In this document: one piece after another, positions 1 through 11,058 of the stretch | Numbering within the stretch: the stretch's first letter is position 1 | Layout of the letters: every line of letters begins with the position of its first letter | Assembly (NCBI RefSeq): GCF_019802045.1 | Contig: NZ_JAHVHU010000004.1 | Location: forward strand, 62,001-126,000 | Direction: 5' to 3' | Length of the DNA: 64,000 nt | Source: Membranihabitans marinus | Lineage (GTDB): Bacteria; Bacteroidota; Bacteroidia; Chitinophagales; Saprospiraceae | Position numbers and translations under genes: made by a program | Notes under the pieces: generated by a model | Seen by the model: only the letters and a program-made list of their open reading frames with translations | What the model was told of the DNA's origin: nothing | The model's database searches: none

Positions 1-411
1 TCATGTAATGAGGACAATTCCTCCGAAAAAACGGATGATACAATCTCATCCATCGTGAACATACCCGTAGGCGCTGATCAAATCATTGACACTAGTGTGG
101 CTGCGCGGTTAACCTTTGAAAACGCTTTGGTCGATTGGGATACGATACGCAGCGGCGAATCATTTACTCACGTATTTGAATATACCAATACAGGAAAACG
201 CCCGGCCATTATCTCCGATGTGAAAACATCCTGCGGTTGTACCGCTCCGACCTATACCAAGGATCCCATACCTCCGGGTGGGAAAGGCCGCATCGAAGTG
301 AGCTTCAACTCAAGCGGACGCCACGGGTACCAAAAAAAATCAATAAATGTGATCGGAAATACCTACCCTCCAAGAACCTTATTATATTTGCAGGGTTTTG
401 TTAGTAACTAA
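1..411 (+). CDS. DUF1573 lipoprotein (5' partial)
   Basis: The reading frame is open from the first base, so the gene begins outside the window. Its second codon is a cysteine preceded by Ser and followed by Asn-Glu-Asp, which looks like the lipobox cysteine of a lipoprotein signal peptide, with an acidic linker after it. The rest is one immunoglobulin-like DUF1573 domain with the diagnostic SCGCTAP segment and a PGGKG turn, common in Bacteroidota envelope proteins. The family has no firmly assigned biochemical role; I infer a periplasmic or outer-membrane-attached protein. A GTG at 55 could start a shorter protein, but the upstream lipobox-like reading argues against it. yajC follows 16 nt downstream and is probably cotranscribed. 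Confidence 0.8.
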   Translation, partial: SCNEDNSSEKTDDTISSIVNIPVGADQIIDTSVAARLTFENALVDWDTIRSGESFTHVFEYTNTGKRPAIISDVKTSCGCTAPTYTKDPIPPGGKGRIEVSFNSSGRHGYQKKSINVIGNTYPPRTLLYLQGFVSN

Positions 412-427
412 TTAAAAAACATACAAT

Positions 428-742
428 ATGATCATTCTTCAAACTGATTCAAACCCGTTTATATCTATGCTCCCGCTACTGGGTATGGTCGTCGTATTTT
501 ACTTCTTATTCATGCGACCCCAACAAAAAAAGGCAAAGGCACAGCGGGAATTCAACACGAAGTTGGATAAGGGCAGTGTGGTTGTCACCGGTTCAGGTAT
601 TATTGGACGGATCAGTAAAATAGAAGATGAAGTCGTCACCCTTCAGCTCGCTGATAAAACCTTTATTAAAGTCCTTCGGAGCTCTGTTTCAAAAGAAATG
701 ACAGAAGTACTTGAAAAATCTGAGCACGGATTGAGTTTGTAA
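428..742 (+). CDS. yajC: Sec translocon accessory subunit YajC
   Basis: The 104-residue product has the YajC layout: a short N-terminal periplasmic end, one transmembrane helix at about residues 11-29, then the MRPQQKK segment and a small basic/acidic cytoplasmic domain with the V(V)TGSGIIGRI pattern. YajC associates with SecDF in the inner membrane and supports the SecYEG translocon. Length matches the family (about 85-115 residues). In Bacteroidota a DUF1573 gene next to yajC is, to my knowledge, a frequent arrangement, and the 16 nt gap here supports cotranscription. The identification is secure; the effect on any specific secreted substrate is not visible from sequence. Confidence 0.93.
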   Translation: MIILQTDSNPFISMLPLLGMVVVFYFLFMRPQQKKAKAQREFNTKLDKGSVVVTGSGIIGRISKIEDEVVTLQLADKTFIKVLRSSVSKEMTEVLEKSEHGLSL

Positions 743-891
743 TCAATAATTCTCCTTCGATGAAATAGTCGAATGGTGAAAGTCTAAAAACCAGCTTTTC
801 CACCATCCGATCAGCGTGTCAAGTATACCAGTGTCTAAAGACGATACTGTAAATCGTGATGAAATAACCAAGTTTTCTCGTGCACCTAATC

Positions 892-1010
892 CGCATAAGT
901 CACACGTCATCCAAAAGTGGGCCATGTAATAGGCCTAATTTTAGAAGTTAAGCAGTTGATTGTACTGGATATTATGCATCACAAACGAATGACCTGCACG
1001 ACGAGATTAT
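892..1010 (+). repeat. Two-hairpin intergenic repeat, copy 1 (most diverged)
   Basis: This aligns along its length with 8002-8118 (same strand) and with the reverse complement of 40901-41016. Shared landmarks in order are CCGCAnAAGTCAnACGT, the hairpin around TATGTAATA, a TTAAGCAnTTGAT segment and TATTATGCAT. In this copy the first hairpin is AAAGTGGGCC / GGCCTAATTT: it keeps pairing with one mismatch and one wobble although its bases differ from the other copies. The second hairpin is decayed on its 3' arm. Confidence 0.7.
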
Positions 1011-1147
1011 TAAGGGCTGACGCCCGATTGGGCTGGACAAAGGTTTCCCCGGGCTAATCACTTACTTGTTGGGGACGGAGCAAAACAATCTAACCAAGTA
1101 CCCGGCGTGGTTCGCTCTGGTGCGCGGAATCATAAGTAATGTATGCT

Positions 1148-1343
1148 ATGGAAGAGATTATTTTTTGACAGATCAAAGAAGCAAAACTGCGCATAGCCAT
1201 AGCTACGTAAGGATTTTGATGATGAAGATATGTCAATAAAAGAAGCCTTCAATAGTGTATGGTATTTATGAGTTCGTGCACTAGTCATCTTAGATGATGG
1301 AAACATTGGAAGATTTTACAGATTCTTAGCAAAGTATTTTTAG
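1148..1343 (+). pseudogene. Decayed fragment resembling a phospholipase D-like domain
   Basis: Reading from the ATG at 1148 gives MEEIIF, a stop, then QIKEAKLRIAIAT; after a one-base frame change it continues KDFDDEDMSIKEAFNSVW, another stop, then VRALVILDDGNIGRFYRFL and a final stop at 1341. The order I..QIKEAK..I.IA, an acidic helix and V.VILDD is what the N-terminal part of PLDc_2-type domains looks like, although no HKD motif is present. I infer a dead remnant with two stops and one frameshift. The match is by eye and could be coincidental; no intact parent gene is in the window. Confidence 0.3.
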
Positions 1344-1388
1344 AGCACAACTTCTGTTGAATTAAATTCATTCGGTCGCAGCTATCAT

Positions 1389-3621
<2,233 letters not shown>

Positions 3622-3772
3622 TCAGGTGTGGTTTTCAGAGAAGATATTTGTAGATAGCAGATCAATTTAGCGATTGATCTACATTAGAGAAACGTTGTAC
3701 ACTGTGGACCACCCGGCTGCATATATCGGATAGAGTACTTCTTGGGTTTTTCCAATGCATTATATTTTACAC

Positions 3773-3810
3773 AAAAAAAGGTGTTAATCCGAATCGGATT
3801 AACACCTTTT
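3773..3810 (-). terminator. Rho-independent terminator of dnaK
   Basis: A perfect 12-bp stem (GGTGTTAATCCG / CGGATTAACACC, arms 3780-3791 and 3795-3806) with a 3-nt loop is followed on the minus strand by seven T residues. It begins 25 nt after the dnaK stop codon, so it ends that transcript. A shorter T run on the other side allows weak activity on the plus strand too. Confidence 0.9.
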
Positions 3811-3834
3811 GTAACTATAAAAATTTGACGAAGG

Positions 3835-5757
3835 TTATTTGTTTTCGTCCACTTCCTCGAACTCTACGTCCGTCACATCGTCTGCACCGGCATCTGAATC
3901 ATCTTGACCAGCGCCACCGCCGGCAGCATCAGCTCCTGCACCTGCATCAGCACCGCCATTGGCCTGATAGATGTCCTGACTGGCTGCTGTCCAGGCTGCG
4001 GTCAGTTTTTGACTAACTGCATCTATTTTGTCCAGATCTTCTGCTTTGTGCGCTTCTTTGAGTTCTTCCAAAGAACTTTCGATCTCTGCTTTTTTATCCG
4101 CAGGAATTTTGTCGCCGTATTCACTCAATTGCTTTTCGGTACTAAAAATCGTCGCATCAGCTGCATTTAATTTGTCCACTTTCTCTTTCAGCTTCTGATC
4201 TTCTTCCGCATTCGCCTGAGCTTCCTGCTTCATGCGTTCGATTTCTTCTTCTGAAAGACCGGTAGAGGCTTCGATACGTATTTTTTGCTCTTTTCCAGTG
4301 CCTTTATCTTTTGCATGGACATTCAGTATACCGTTGGCATCCATATCAAAGGTCACTTCAATCTGAGGCGTTCCCCGTGGTGCTGGTGGTATTCCGTCCA
4401 GAATAAACCGACCTACAGTTCGGTTATCTTTGGCCATGGGTCGCTCACCCTGAAGAATATGGATTTCTACAGAGGGCTGATTATCTGCTGCTGTAGAATA
4501 TGTTTTTGACTTTTTGGTGGGAATGGTCGAGTTGGCTTCGATAACTACATCGTATACGCCGCCCATCGTCTCGATTCCCATAGACAATGGAGTCACATCA
4601 AGAAGCAAAACATCCTGGACATCACCACTAAGCACTCCGCCCTGAATAGCAGCACCGATGGCCACCACCTCATCCGGGTTTACGCTTTTGTTCAGTTTTT
4701 GTCCGAAAAAGTCTTTCACAACTTCCTGAACTTTTGGAATTCGTGTTGAACCACCAACCAGGATAACTTCATCGATATCGTTCTTACTCATTCCGGCATC
4801 TTTCAATGCTTTCTCACAAGGTACGATCGTTCGTTGAATCAGATCATCCGCCAATTGTTCGAATTTGGCTCGTGTTATTTTTAATACCAGGTGTTTAGGA
4901 ACACCGTCTTTGGCTGTGATGTATGGAAGATTGACTTCCGTTTCGGATGAAGAAGACAATTCGATTTTGGCTTTTTCGGCGGCATCTTTCAATCGTTGCA
5001 GCGCCATGGGATCTTTACGCAGATCCATGCCTTCCTGGTCCAGAAATTCTTCAGCCATGTGATTGATCAGCACACGATCAAAGTCATCACCACCCAACAT
5101 GGTATCTCCATTGGTAGATTTTACTTCAAATACACCGTCCCCCAGCTCTAAAATGGAGATGTCAAAAGTACCTCCACCCAGGTCAAATACAGCAATCGTC
5201 TGATCCTTGTGACTCTTGTCCAATCCATAAGCTAAAGCTGCTGCGGTCGGTTCGTTGATAATCCGCTTGATCTCCAGACCTGCGATCTCCCCTGCTTCTT
5301 TGGTTGCTTGTCGTTGCGAATCGTTGAAATAAGCAGGAACGGTTACTACAGCTTCTGTAACATCCTGTCCCAAATATTCAGAAGCAACCTTCTTCATCTT
5401 TTGAAGGATCATTGCTGAAATTTCCTGCGGTGTAAAGTGCCGATCATCAATCTTGACACGCACTGTATCGTTGTCCCCTTTTACTACTTCATAGGACATT
5501 TTCTCAATTTCATCTAAGTGCGCCGAATGTCGTGCACCCATAAATCGTTTGATGGAATTAATGGTTTTGTGTGGATTCGTTATTGCCTGACGTTTGGCCG
5601 GATCACCTACTTTTCGCTCTCCGTTGTCCAGAAAAGCCACCACTGAGGGGGTTGTTCTTTTACCTTCGTCATTTGGAATAACCACCGGTTCATTACCTTC
5701 CATTACGGATACTACGGAGTTCGTGGTACCCAAATCTATTCCGATAATTTTTCCCAT
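3835..5757 (-). CDS. dnaK: Molecular chaperone DnaK (Hsp70)
   Basis: The 640-residue protein is a complete Hsp70. The ATPase domain starts with [11 protein letters not shown] and contains the [30 protein letters not shown] and [14 protein letters not shown] signatures; the substrate-binding beta domain and helical lid follow. The C-terminal tail is Gly/Ala/Asp-rich and ends in the acidic [11 protein letters not shown], typical of bacterial DnaK. It folds and protects proteins in the cytoplasm in an ATP cycle with DnaJ and GrpE, neither of which is encoded next to it. It appears monocistronic: a strong terminator follows and no same-strand gene lies close upstream. I find no clear CIRCE-type operator in the upstream 380 nt. 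Confidence 0.98.
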   Translation of the reverse strand: MGKIIGIDLGTTNSVVSVMEGNEPVVIPNDEGKRTTPSVVAFLDNGERKVGDPAKRQAITNPHKTINSIKRFMGARHSAHLDEIEKMSYEVVKGDNDTVRVKIDDRHFTPQEISAMILQKMKKVASEYLGQDVTEAVVTVPAYFNDSQRQATKEAGEIAGLEIKRIINEPTAAALAYGLDKSHKDQTIAVFDLGGGTFDISILELGDGVFEVKSTNGDTMLGGDDFDRVLINHMAEEFLDQEGMDLRKDPMALQRLKDAAEKAKIELSSSSETEVNLPYITAKDGVPKHLVLKITRAKFEQLADDLIQRTIVPCEKALKDAGMSKNDIDEVILVGGSTRIPKVQEVVKDFFGQKLNKSVNPDEVVAIGAAIQGGVLSGDVQDVLLLDVTPLSMGIETMGGVYDVVIEANSTIPTKKSKTYSTAADNQPSVEIHILQGERPMAKDNRTVGRFILDGIPPAPRGTPQIEVTFDMDANGILNVHAKDKGTGKEQKIRIEASTGLSEEEIERMKQEAQANAEEDQKLKEKVDKLNAADATIFSTEKQLSEYGDKIPADKKAEIESSLEELKEAHKAEDLDKIDAVSQKLTAAWTAASQDIYQANGGADAGAGADAAGGGAGQDDSDAGADDVTDVEFEEVDENK

Positions 5758-6141
5758 ATCAAGTTAAATTTTAGTTTACATTTTACATTAGAAAATCAGT
5801 CTATACATTGCAAGTAAAATGCCATTACCCTGAATTCGTCCAATTTGGCATAATACGGGACGCAACATCTCTTTTACTGTCACCTTTTAGCCCAATACAT
5901 GACAAAACGTCATTAGATTGGGGTCCAAGCGCACCAGGATCGACTGAAGGATTGCCGTGGACGTCAGGAATAGCAATTGTATTATTCCGATGTTTTTGGA
6001 GCATTTTAAGCGGATTCAGTATGCTGATTCATGGATTTCAGTACTACTCTCGACGATGAAATTTGCGATTTTATATAATAAAGTTATTCATTACTTTTAC
6101 CAACCGATTTCAATCTTATCTTTGAAATAAATATATAAGGT
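5758..6141. other. Divergent intergenic region, dnaK to coiled-coil gene
   Basis: This 384 nt stretch carries the upstream regions of two divergent genes. An 83-codon open frame inside it has no family-like features and I do not count it as a gene. A single candidate promoter for the plus-strand gene is listed separately; no convincing heat-shock operator is seen. Confidence 0.5.
6117..6124 (+). promoter_or_regulatory. Candidate promoter -7 box for the coiled-coil/PspA-like pair
   Basis: TATCTTTG fits TAnnTTTG exactly and lies 17 nt before the ATG at 6142, so the leader would be about 10 nt. The -33 region is only T-rich, so support is moderate. Confidence 0.4.
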
Positions 6142-6696
6142 ATGAATATTAGCTTAAAGGAAATATTTGATGATGCGAATGAATTGGATAAAAAGTCGCT
6201 GGACTTCTTATTGAAGGCCATCGCTAAAAATAATCAAACCGGGTTTGACTACCTGGAATTCAAACAAGCGCTCATCCGACTAAATAAAATGGGTGTGGAT
6301 GAGGATACCGCCATAAAAAGTGCTTTTGCCACAGCATCCACGGTGGGACTGACCAAAGAGAAGTTGCTTGAAAGTGCAGGGTATTATCTCAACATCCTCA
6401 AGGATGAATTCAAACAATTCAACACCGCCCTGGAAAAGCAAATGGAATCCAAAGTCCACTCTCGGGAAAAACAGAAATCGAGTTTGGAATCTAAAATTAC
6501 AGCACTGGATAAAAAAATCAAAAACCTCACAGAAGAACGAAAAGATTTGGAATCCAAACTTAGCAGTATTGATCAGCAAGCCGATGTCGCCCGCAAAAAA
6601 ATAAAGGAGACCAGTGATCGATTTGAAAAGACCCTAAAAGCCATTACGGTGCGGATAGAAGGAGATGTAGATCAATTCGATTCCGAGCTGCCTTAA
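6142..6696 (+). CDS. Small cytoplasmic coiled-coil protein of unknown function
   Basis: The 184-residue product has no signal peptide or membrane segment. Residues 1-90 form a mixed helical region (KEIFDDANELDKKSLDFLL...), and residues about 90-170 are a long charged heptad-like stretch (EKQMESKVHSREKQKSSLES... LTEERKDLESKLSSI), which I read as a coiled coil. I do not recognise the family. It sits 60 nt upstream of the membrane-anchored PspA-like gene on the same strand, so the two probably form an operon and may work together at the inner membrane. The helical partner and an adjacent ESCRT-III-like protein recall phage-shock operons, but that is inference only. Confidence 0.7.
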   Translation: MNISLKEIFDDANELDKKSLDFLLKAIAKNNQTGFDYLEFKQALIRLNKMGVDEDTAIKSAFATASTVGLTKEKLLESAGYYLNILKDEFKQFNTALEKQMESKVHSREKQKSSLESKITALDKKIKNLTEERKDLESKLSSIDQQADVARKKIKETSDRFEKTLKAITVRIEGDVDQFDSELP

Positions 6697-6756
6697 TTTT
6701 CATCGTTCTATTTTGTATATTCATTGTTCTAATCGCTAACGCTTAAAATAGCCCAT

Positions 6757-7794
6757 ATGTCAGATCTGCAATCTTTTAAAACTGCCAAACCCAAATCTTT
6801 TTGGAAAAAACCGGAAGGCATGACAGGAGCCCTGTTTCTCGGAGGAATTCTACTGGGGGGTGGCTATCTGATCGCTACCAACATGGCCGCCATCGTTGCA
6901 TTGATGTCCAATGTTCTTTACCTTTCCTTGATTCTTATAGCACTTGCAGTGATCCTGTATATGGTGCTGGATCCCCGGATGCGCAACCTGGTCTGGTATA
7001 TGTATAAGAGCGTCATGCGATGGGTGACCAGCCTGTTCGTACAGATTGATCCTATTGGTATCTTGAAAAGCTATGTTCAGGATCTGGAAGACAATCTAAA
7101 AAAACTCAGCAAACAAATCGGATCCTTGCGGGGGCAAATGCGACGTATGAAAACGCTGATGTCAGACAACGATAAGGAGATCGAAAACAGCATGTTGATG
7201 GCCAAGAAGGCCAGAGAGATGAACAACGAAAATCAAATGTTGCTTTCTTCCCGTAAAGCAGCCCGATTAAAAGAGAGTAATCAGAAGTACCACGCCCTCC
7301 ACAAGAAAATGTCTGTACTTTATCGCGTGCTCTCCAAAATGTACAGCAATTCCGAAGTTCTGCTGGAAGACACCAAAGATCAGGTGAAGCTCAAAGAACA
7401 GGAACGAAAAGCAATTCGGACCAGTTACAGCGCCATGAAAAATGCGATGGATATTATCTCCGGTTCTGGAAGTAAGCGGGAGATGTTTGATGCAGCTCTT
7501 GAAAATATCGCCGATGATCTGGCGAACAAGGTCGGCGAGATGGAACACTTCATGGAAATGTCCTCATCGGTGATGGACAGTGTGGACCTTCAGAATGGGG
7601 TCTTTGAAGAACAAGGACTTAAGATGCTCGAAGAATGGGAGAAGAACAGCACGATTATGTTGCTCGGCGAGGGGACGCCGTCCATGGAAGAAGATTTCCT
7701 GGATCTGGATGACCGGCCAACTGATCCAATCCGGGTACAGCGAGGGAAAAAGTCGGAGGATGGAGAAGAATCATATGAGGGATTGTTTGAGTAG
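6757..7794 (+). CDS. Membrane-anchored PspA/Vipp1-like helical protein
   Basis: The 345-residue protein starts with two hydrophobic segments (about 23-41 and 44-71), a short basic linker, then a long all-helical region (97-290). That region opens with IDPIGILKSYVQDLEDNLKKL, closely resembling the helix-1/2 opening of PspA and Vipp1 (D-P-x-x-x-L-x-x-x-I-x-D-L-E), followed by alternating charged helices with Q/N/K-rich turns. An acidic C-terminal tail ends the protein. PspA-family proteins are bacterial ESCRT-III relatives that bind and remodel stressed inner membranes; they are normally soluble, so the built-in membrane anchor is unusual. Alternative: an unrelated membrane coiled-coil protein. 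The upstream coiled-coil gene is probably in the same operon. Confidence 0.55.
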   Translation: MSDLQSFKTAKPKSFWKKPEGMTGALFLGGILLGGGYLIATNMAAIVALMSNVLYLSLILIALAVILYMVLDPRMRNLVWYMYKSVMRWVTSLFVQIDPIGILKSYVQDLEDNLKKLSKQIGSLRGQMRRMKTLMSDNDKEIENSMLMAKKAREMNNENQMLLSSRKAARLKESNQKYHALHKKMSVLYRVLSKMYSNSEVLLEDTKDQVKLKEQERKAIRTSYSAMKNAMDIISGSGSKREMFDAALENIADDLANKVGEMEHFMEMSSSVMDSVDLQNGVFEEQGLKMLEEWEKNSTIMLLGEGTPSMEEDFLDLDDRPTDPIRVQRGKKSEDGEESYEGLFE

Positions 7795-7906
7795 ATAAAG
7801 ATTCAACAGATTTCCTAGGCGAGGCGCGTGTTTTGCGCCGTCACCAACTGGTTTTTCTCACATTAACGCTACCCTGCCCAGCGTTCTCTGATCCCAGGAC
7901 CATTCT

Positions 7907-7958
7907 GGTGTCAGACACTTGCCGTGCAGACCTTCGGGCTGGGATAGTGTCTGGCACC
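7907..7958. repeat. Long inverted repeat with inner UUCG-capped stem
   Basis: Arms GGTGTCAGACACT (7907-7919) and AGTGTCTGGCACC (7946-7958) pair with one G-U wobble. Inside, CAGACC-TTCG-GGCTG makes a second small stem capped by a C(UUCG)G tetraloop. There is no following T tract on the plus strand, so it is not a standard terminator; it may be a REP-like element or an RNA 3' end. Confidence 0.6.
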
Positions 7959-8001
7959 TTGTGTAATAAGAAGATTAACTAAATATCCCTTGTACCTTAG
8001 C

Positions 8002-8118
8002 CCGCAAAAGTCAAACGTTACCCAAAATTGGGCTATGTAAAATGCCCAATTTCGGGGTTTATACAATTGATACACTGCGTATTATGTGTTATAATAGATT
8101 GACGTGATGAATAAAGCG
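8002..8118 (+). repeat. Two-hairpin intergenic repeat, copy 2
   Basis: First hairpin: AAATTGGGC / GCCCAATTT (9 perfect pairs) around TATGTAAAAT. Second hairpin: TATTAT / ATAATA, followed by GATTGACGTG and TGAATAAAGCG, both shared with copy 3. The element abuts the trmD stop codon at 8121, so it would be transcribed in the trmD 3' end in antisense orientation relative to copies 1 and 2 as written. Confidence 0.8.
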
Positions 8119-8120
8119 GG

Positions 8121-8792
8121 TTAGAGTAAGTCCGGCCGCTTTCTCCTGGTTATCTCCCAGGCTTTTTCTTCACGCCATTCCCGGATACGGGCATCGTGTC
8201 CAGAAAGGAGTACCTCGGGGACATGCATGCCGCGAAACTGAGCAGGCCGGGTATACACCGGAGGTGCCAGCAGGTTGTCCTGAAAAGAATCCTCCAGGGC
8301 ACTGCATTCATCGTTTAATACGCCGGGTAATAGTCGGCCAATTGCATCCACTACCACGGCAGCAGCTAACTCTCCCCCACTCAATACATAATCTCCGATG
8401 GATATTTCCCGGGTAATGAGTTGGTCTCTGACCCGCTGATCCACCCCTTTATAATGGCCGCAGAGAATGATCAGGTTTTTCTGTAAAGAAAGTTGATTAG
8501 CAGTTTTTTGATCGAAAACAGTCCCATCAGGCGTCATATATATGACTTCGTCATAGGTGCGTTCCTTTTGTAATTCTTCGATACATTCAAATATGGGTTC
8601 CACCTTCATGACCATGCCAGCCCCGCCACCATACGGGTAATCATCAATCTGCCGGTAATTGCCGATGCCATATTTGCGGAGGTCATGCGTGTGGATCTCG
8701 AGCAGCCCTTTATCCTGCGCTCGCTTCATCATACTGTGATGTAGCGTGGAATCCAGCAGTTCCGGTACAGCAGCTATAATATCTATTCTCAT
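8121..8792 (-). CDS. trmD: tRNA (guanine-N1-)-methyltransferase TrmD
   Basis: The 223-residue protein is a full TrmD, which methylates G37 N1 in tRNAs and prevents frameshifting. Visible signatures are [11 protein letters not shown] at the start (most TrmD begin M+IdiiTlfPe), the [14 protein letters not shown] loop (about residues 53-66), and the deep-knot segment [13 protein letters not shown] with the DE-containing DSFQDNLL loop further on. It lies immediately downstream of, and overlaps by 4 nt (ATGA), the M20 dipeptidase gene, so the pair is translationally coupled. The usual rpsP-rimM-trmD-rplS neighbourhood is absent, which is common in Bacteroidota. Confidence 0.95.
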   Translation of the reverse strand: MRIDIIAAVPELLDSTLHHSMMKRAQDKGLLEIHTHDLRKYGIGNYRQIDDYPYGGGAGMVMKVEPIFECIEELQKERTYDEVIYMTPDGTVFDQKTANQLSLQKNLIILCGHYKGVDQRVRDQLITREISIGDYVLSGGELAAAVVVDAIGRLLPGVLNDECSALEDSFQDNLLAPPVYTRPAQFRGMHVPEVLLSGHDARIREWREEKAWEITRRKRPDLL

Positions 8793-10180
8793 GAACCTTG
8801 TTTGTCTTTACCGTATTGGATCAAAAATTCTGCAATGGTTTCGATCCCGGTGTAAAAATTGAACAAGCCAAAGTGCTCGTTCGGAGAATGAATCGCATCG
8901 GAATCCAGACCAAAACCCATCAAAATGGAATCCAACCCCAAAACCTCCTTGAACATGGCCACAATCGGAATACTGCCGCCGCCACGTAAAGGTATGGGCT
9001 CCTTACCGAAAGCTTTAGTCATCGCTTTACTGGCAGCGTGGTAGGCCACTGAATCAATGGGCGTTACCGCCGGCCGTCCCCCGTGGTGGGGGTTGACTTC
9101 CACCGTCACTGTATCCGGTGCTATGGACTTGAAATAGTCCACAAATAACTCGGTAATCTGATCGGGATCTTGGTTTGGAACCAGACGCATGGAGATCTTT
9201 GCCTGTGCTTCGGATGGTAAGACGGTTTTTGCGCCCTCACCGATGTATCCTCCCCATATTCCATTTACATCGAGCGTAGGACGTATGGAGGTTCGTTCCA
9301 GGGTGGTGTAACCTTCTTCACCCCATATTTCTTGGACACCAATGCCCTCTTTATATTTCTCAAGATCAAAAGGTGCTTTATTCATGGCTTCGCGTTCCTC
9401 GTTGGATACTACTTCGACATCATCGTAAAATCCAGGGATGGTTATTCGTCCTTGATCATCATGCATTTGAGCGATCATTTGAGCCAGAACATTGATGGGA
9501 TTGGCTACCCCACCGCCATATACTCCACTGTGAAGATCTACTTTCGGTCCGGTTACTTTCACTTCAACATAGCTCAATCCCCGTAATCCTGTTGTGATCG
9601 TCGGGGTATCATTGGATAGGATGGCTGTGTCTGAGATCAGAATCACATCAGCGGTTAACAAATCTGTGTGTTCGATGCAAAATTTTTCCAGATTTTCGGA
9701 TCCGACCTCTTCTTCTCCTTCATACAGGAATTTAAGATTGCAGTGTAACAAGTCGCTGTTTATCAATGCTTCAACTGCTTTTACCTGCATAAATAGTTGA
9801 CCTTTGTCATCGCAGGCACCCCGTGCAAAAACAGCTCCGTCCGGATGTATGTCGGTCTTTTTGACGACGGGATTAAAAGGTTCTGTTTCCCACAGATCAA
9901 GCGGGTCAGGGGGTTGCACATCATAATGGCCATAAAACAATACGGTCGGGTATTCATCCCCCACGTGATATTCTCCATAGACGATGGGGTGTCCTGGGGT
10001 CTCATATATCTTTGTATCTACCTCCAATTCATTCAACCTCCCCGTCAACCACTCAGCAGCTCTGCGTACTTCTTTTTTATACTTTTGATCTGCTGAAACA
10101 GATGGTATTCTCAGAAATTCTTTGAGTTGATTAAGTGATTCAGACTTTTGATTTGCAAGAAATTCATGTAATGTTGCCAT
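8789..10180 (-). CDS. M20-family zinc dipeptidase
   Basis: I choose the ATG at 10180 ([16 protein letters not shown], 463 residues) over a frame extending to 10363, because the 61 extra residues look non-coding and overlap the divergent gene. The product is a CNDP/DapE-type metallopeptidase. Zinc ligands are visible in [12 protein letters not shown] (His-Asp), the catalytic-base segment [11 protein letters not shown], and the lid domain opens near [12 protein letters not shown]. It hydrolyses dipeptides or small N-acyl amino acids in the cytoplasm; no signal peptide is present. The stop overlaps the start of trmD by 4 nt, so the two genes share a transcript. Confidence 0.9.
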   Translation of the reverse strand: MATLHEFLANQKSESLNQLKEFLRIPSVSADQKYKKEVRRAAEWLTGRLNELEVDTKIYETPGHPIVYGEYHVGDEYPTVLFYGHYDVQPPDPLDLWETEPFNPVVKKTDIHPDGAVFARGACDDKGQLFMQVKAVEALINSDLLHCNLKFLYEGEEEVGSENLEKFCIEHTDLLTADVILISDTAILSNDTPTITTGLRGLSYVEVKVTGPKVDLHSGVYGGGVANPINVLAQMIAQMHDDQGRITIPGFYDDVEVVSNEEREAMNKAPFDLEKYKEGIGVQEIWGEEGYTTLERTSIRPTLDVNGIWGGYIGEGAKTVLPSEAQAKISMRLVPNQDPDQITELFVDYFKSIAPDTVTVEVNPHHGGRPAVTPIDSVAYHAASKAMTKAFGKEPIPLRGGGSIPIVAMFKEVLGLDSILMGFGLDSDAIHSPNEHFGLFNFYTGIETIAEFLIQYGKDKQGS

Positions 10181-10272
10181 GGTATAATGTTTATCTTTAA
10201 TTTTGAATTTATAAAGATACGTTGGATCAGAAGATCTTTCGCATCCGGCTAATGTAAGATTATTTGAATAAT

Positions 10273-11058
10273 ATGAAAAATATAAAGACTCCACTCTTCT
10301 GTAAGTCTCTGTTATTCCTCGCAGGGATGCTCTACTTTGGTACGACAGCGAAGGGGGTACCAATATTGTTGTCTGATCATGAACTGCCGTCCGGGGGTGT
10401 ATTTTCCAATTTTGAATGTATAAACGATTCTGATGTTGGAATACTAGCGGGGAACGATACTTTTCCGCTGTTCGCTTTTTTTTCGAAAAATAAAAAAGCT
10501 GGAATCCAGCTGGAAGAACAAAATACCGACCTATTTCCGGACAGTAAACCGTACCTGACCGAATCGGATTGTCGGATTTTATTCGAGGGAATAGATCCGG
10601 GAACCGGAGAGCGGAAAAAAGAGCTGGAACCCCAATCTTTTATTGCGTATACAGCACCCAGTCTGAAACCTTACCTGCCTGGAAAGGATCTTCTGCAAGC
10701 CTCAGCTCAGTTTTTAAAATTTGGCGGTGGGTATATATATTTGGCTTTAAAATTTGAATGGCACGCGAAGAAGCCGATGGATGCTTTTGGTCGATTAAAG
10801 GCCCAGGGTGCTGTTCGATGCCATTTAACCAATGAAAAATCAGTGACGATTTACAACAGCAAAGAATCTACCTGGCAAAAATCGGGAGATTCAGAGTCGT
10901 TTGCTTTGCAAGCGTTGTTTTTACTTCATCCCAAACAAATAAAATTACTCAAAGAAAATCCTGTAATGGGGGTCACCGTTTATTGGGAAAGGGGGTATGA
11001 AGAATATCCTGTTTACCCGATCGCTTTGTTGATGAATCAGTTGAATTGTCTGGAATAG
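10273..11058 (+). CDS. Secreted protein of unknown function
   Basis: From the ATG at 10273 the product has 261 residues and begins with a clear Sec signal peptide (MKNIKTPLFC, then a hydrophobic core LLFLAGMLYFG, likely cut after TTAKG). A TTG nine bases earlier would add three residues and is less likely. The mature part has beta-rich segments (FVYTAP-, YIYLALKFEWH, VTVYWERGYEEYPVYPIALLM) and no cysteine pair, repeat or catalytic motif that I recognise. It is divergent from the dipeptidase gene and has no same-strand neighbour. I infer a periplasmic or surface protein; function unknown. Confidence 0.7.
   Translation: MKNIKTPLFCKSLLFLAGMLYFGTTAKGVPILLSDHELPSGGVFSNFECINDSDVGILAGNDTFPLFAFFSKNKKAGIQLEEQNTDLFPDSKPYLTESDCRILFEGIDPGTGERKKELEPQSFIAYTAPSLKPYLPGKDLLQASAQFLKFGGGYIYLALKFEWHAKKPMDAFGRLKAQGAVRCHLTNEKSVTIYNSKESTWQKSGDSESFALQALFLLHPKQIKLLKENPVMGVTVYWERGYEEYPVYPIALLMNQLNCLE

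Larger units (their letters stand above)
743..1388. other. Gene-poor interval with repeat copy 1 and a decayed ORF
   Basis: About 645 nt separate yajC from the convergent trmH-like gene. Bases 892-1010 hold copy 1 of a two-hairpin repeat, 1022-1033 is a short GCCC/GGGC palindrome, and 1148-1343 looks like a decayed coding segment. No intact gene is apparent in the rest. Confidence 0.6.
7795..8120. other. Convergent intergenic region with structured elements
   Basis: This 326 nt gap between the PspA-like gene and the convergent trmD gene contains a long UUCG-capped hairpin (7907-7958) and copy 2 of the two-hairpin repeat (8002-8118). I see no coding potential. Confidence 0.6.

Noticed and set aside
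743-925. 60-codon minus-strand open frame after yajC
   Set aside because: No start context, no family features, odd composition, and it overlaps the beginning of the repeat element.
5893-5930. TAGCCCAATACATGAC resembling the dispersed repeat core
   Set aside because: Only about ten bases agree and neither hairpin can form, so it is not counted as a fourth copy.
5808-6059. 83-codon open frame between dnaK and the coiled-coil gene
   Set aside because: Residue composition is not protein-like and no motif is recognisable; treated as chance.
10181-10363. N-terminal extension of the M20 dipeptidase
   Set aside because: The 61 extra residues do not resemble the family and overlap the divergent gene; the ATG at 10180 fits the family start.
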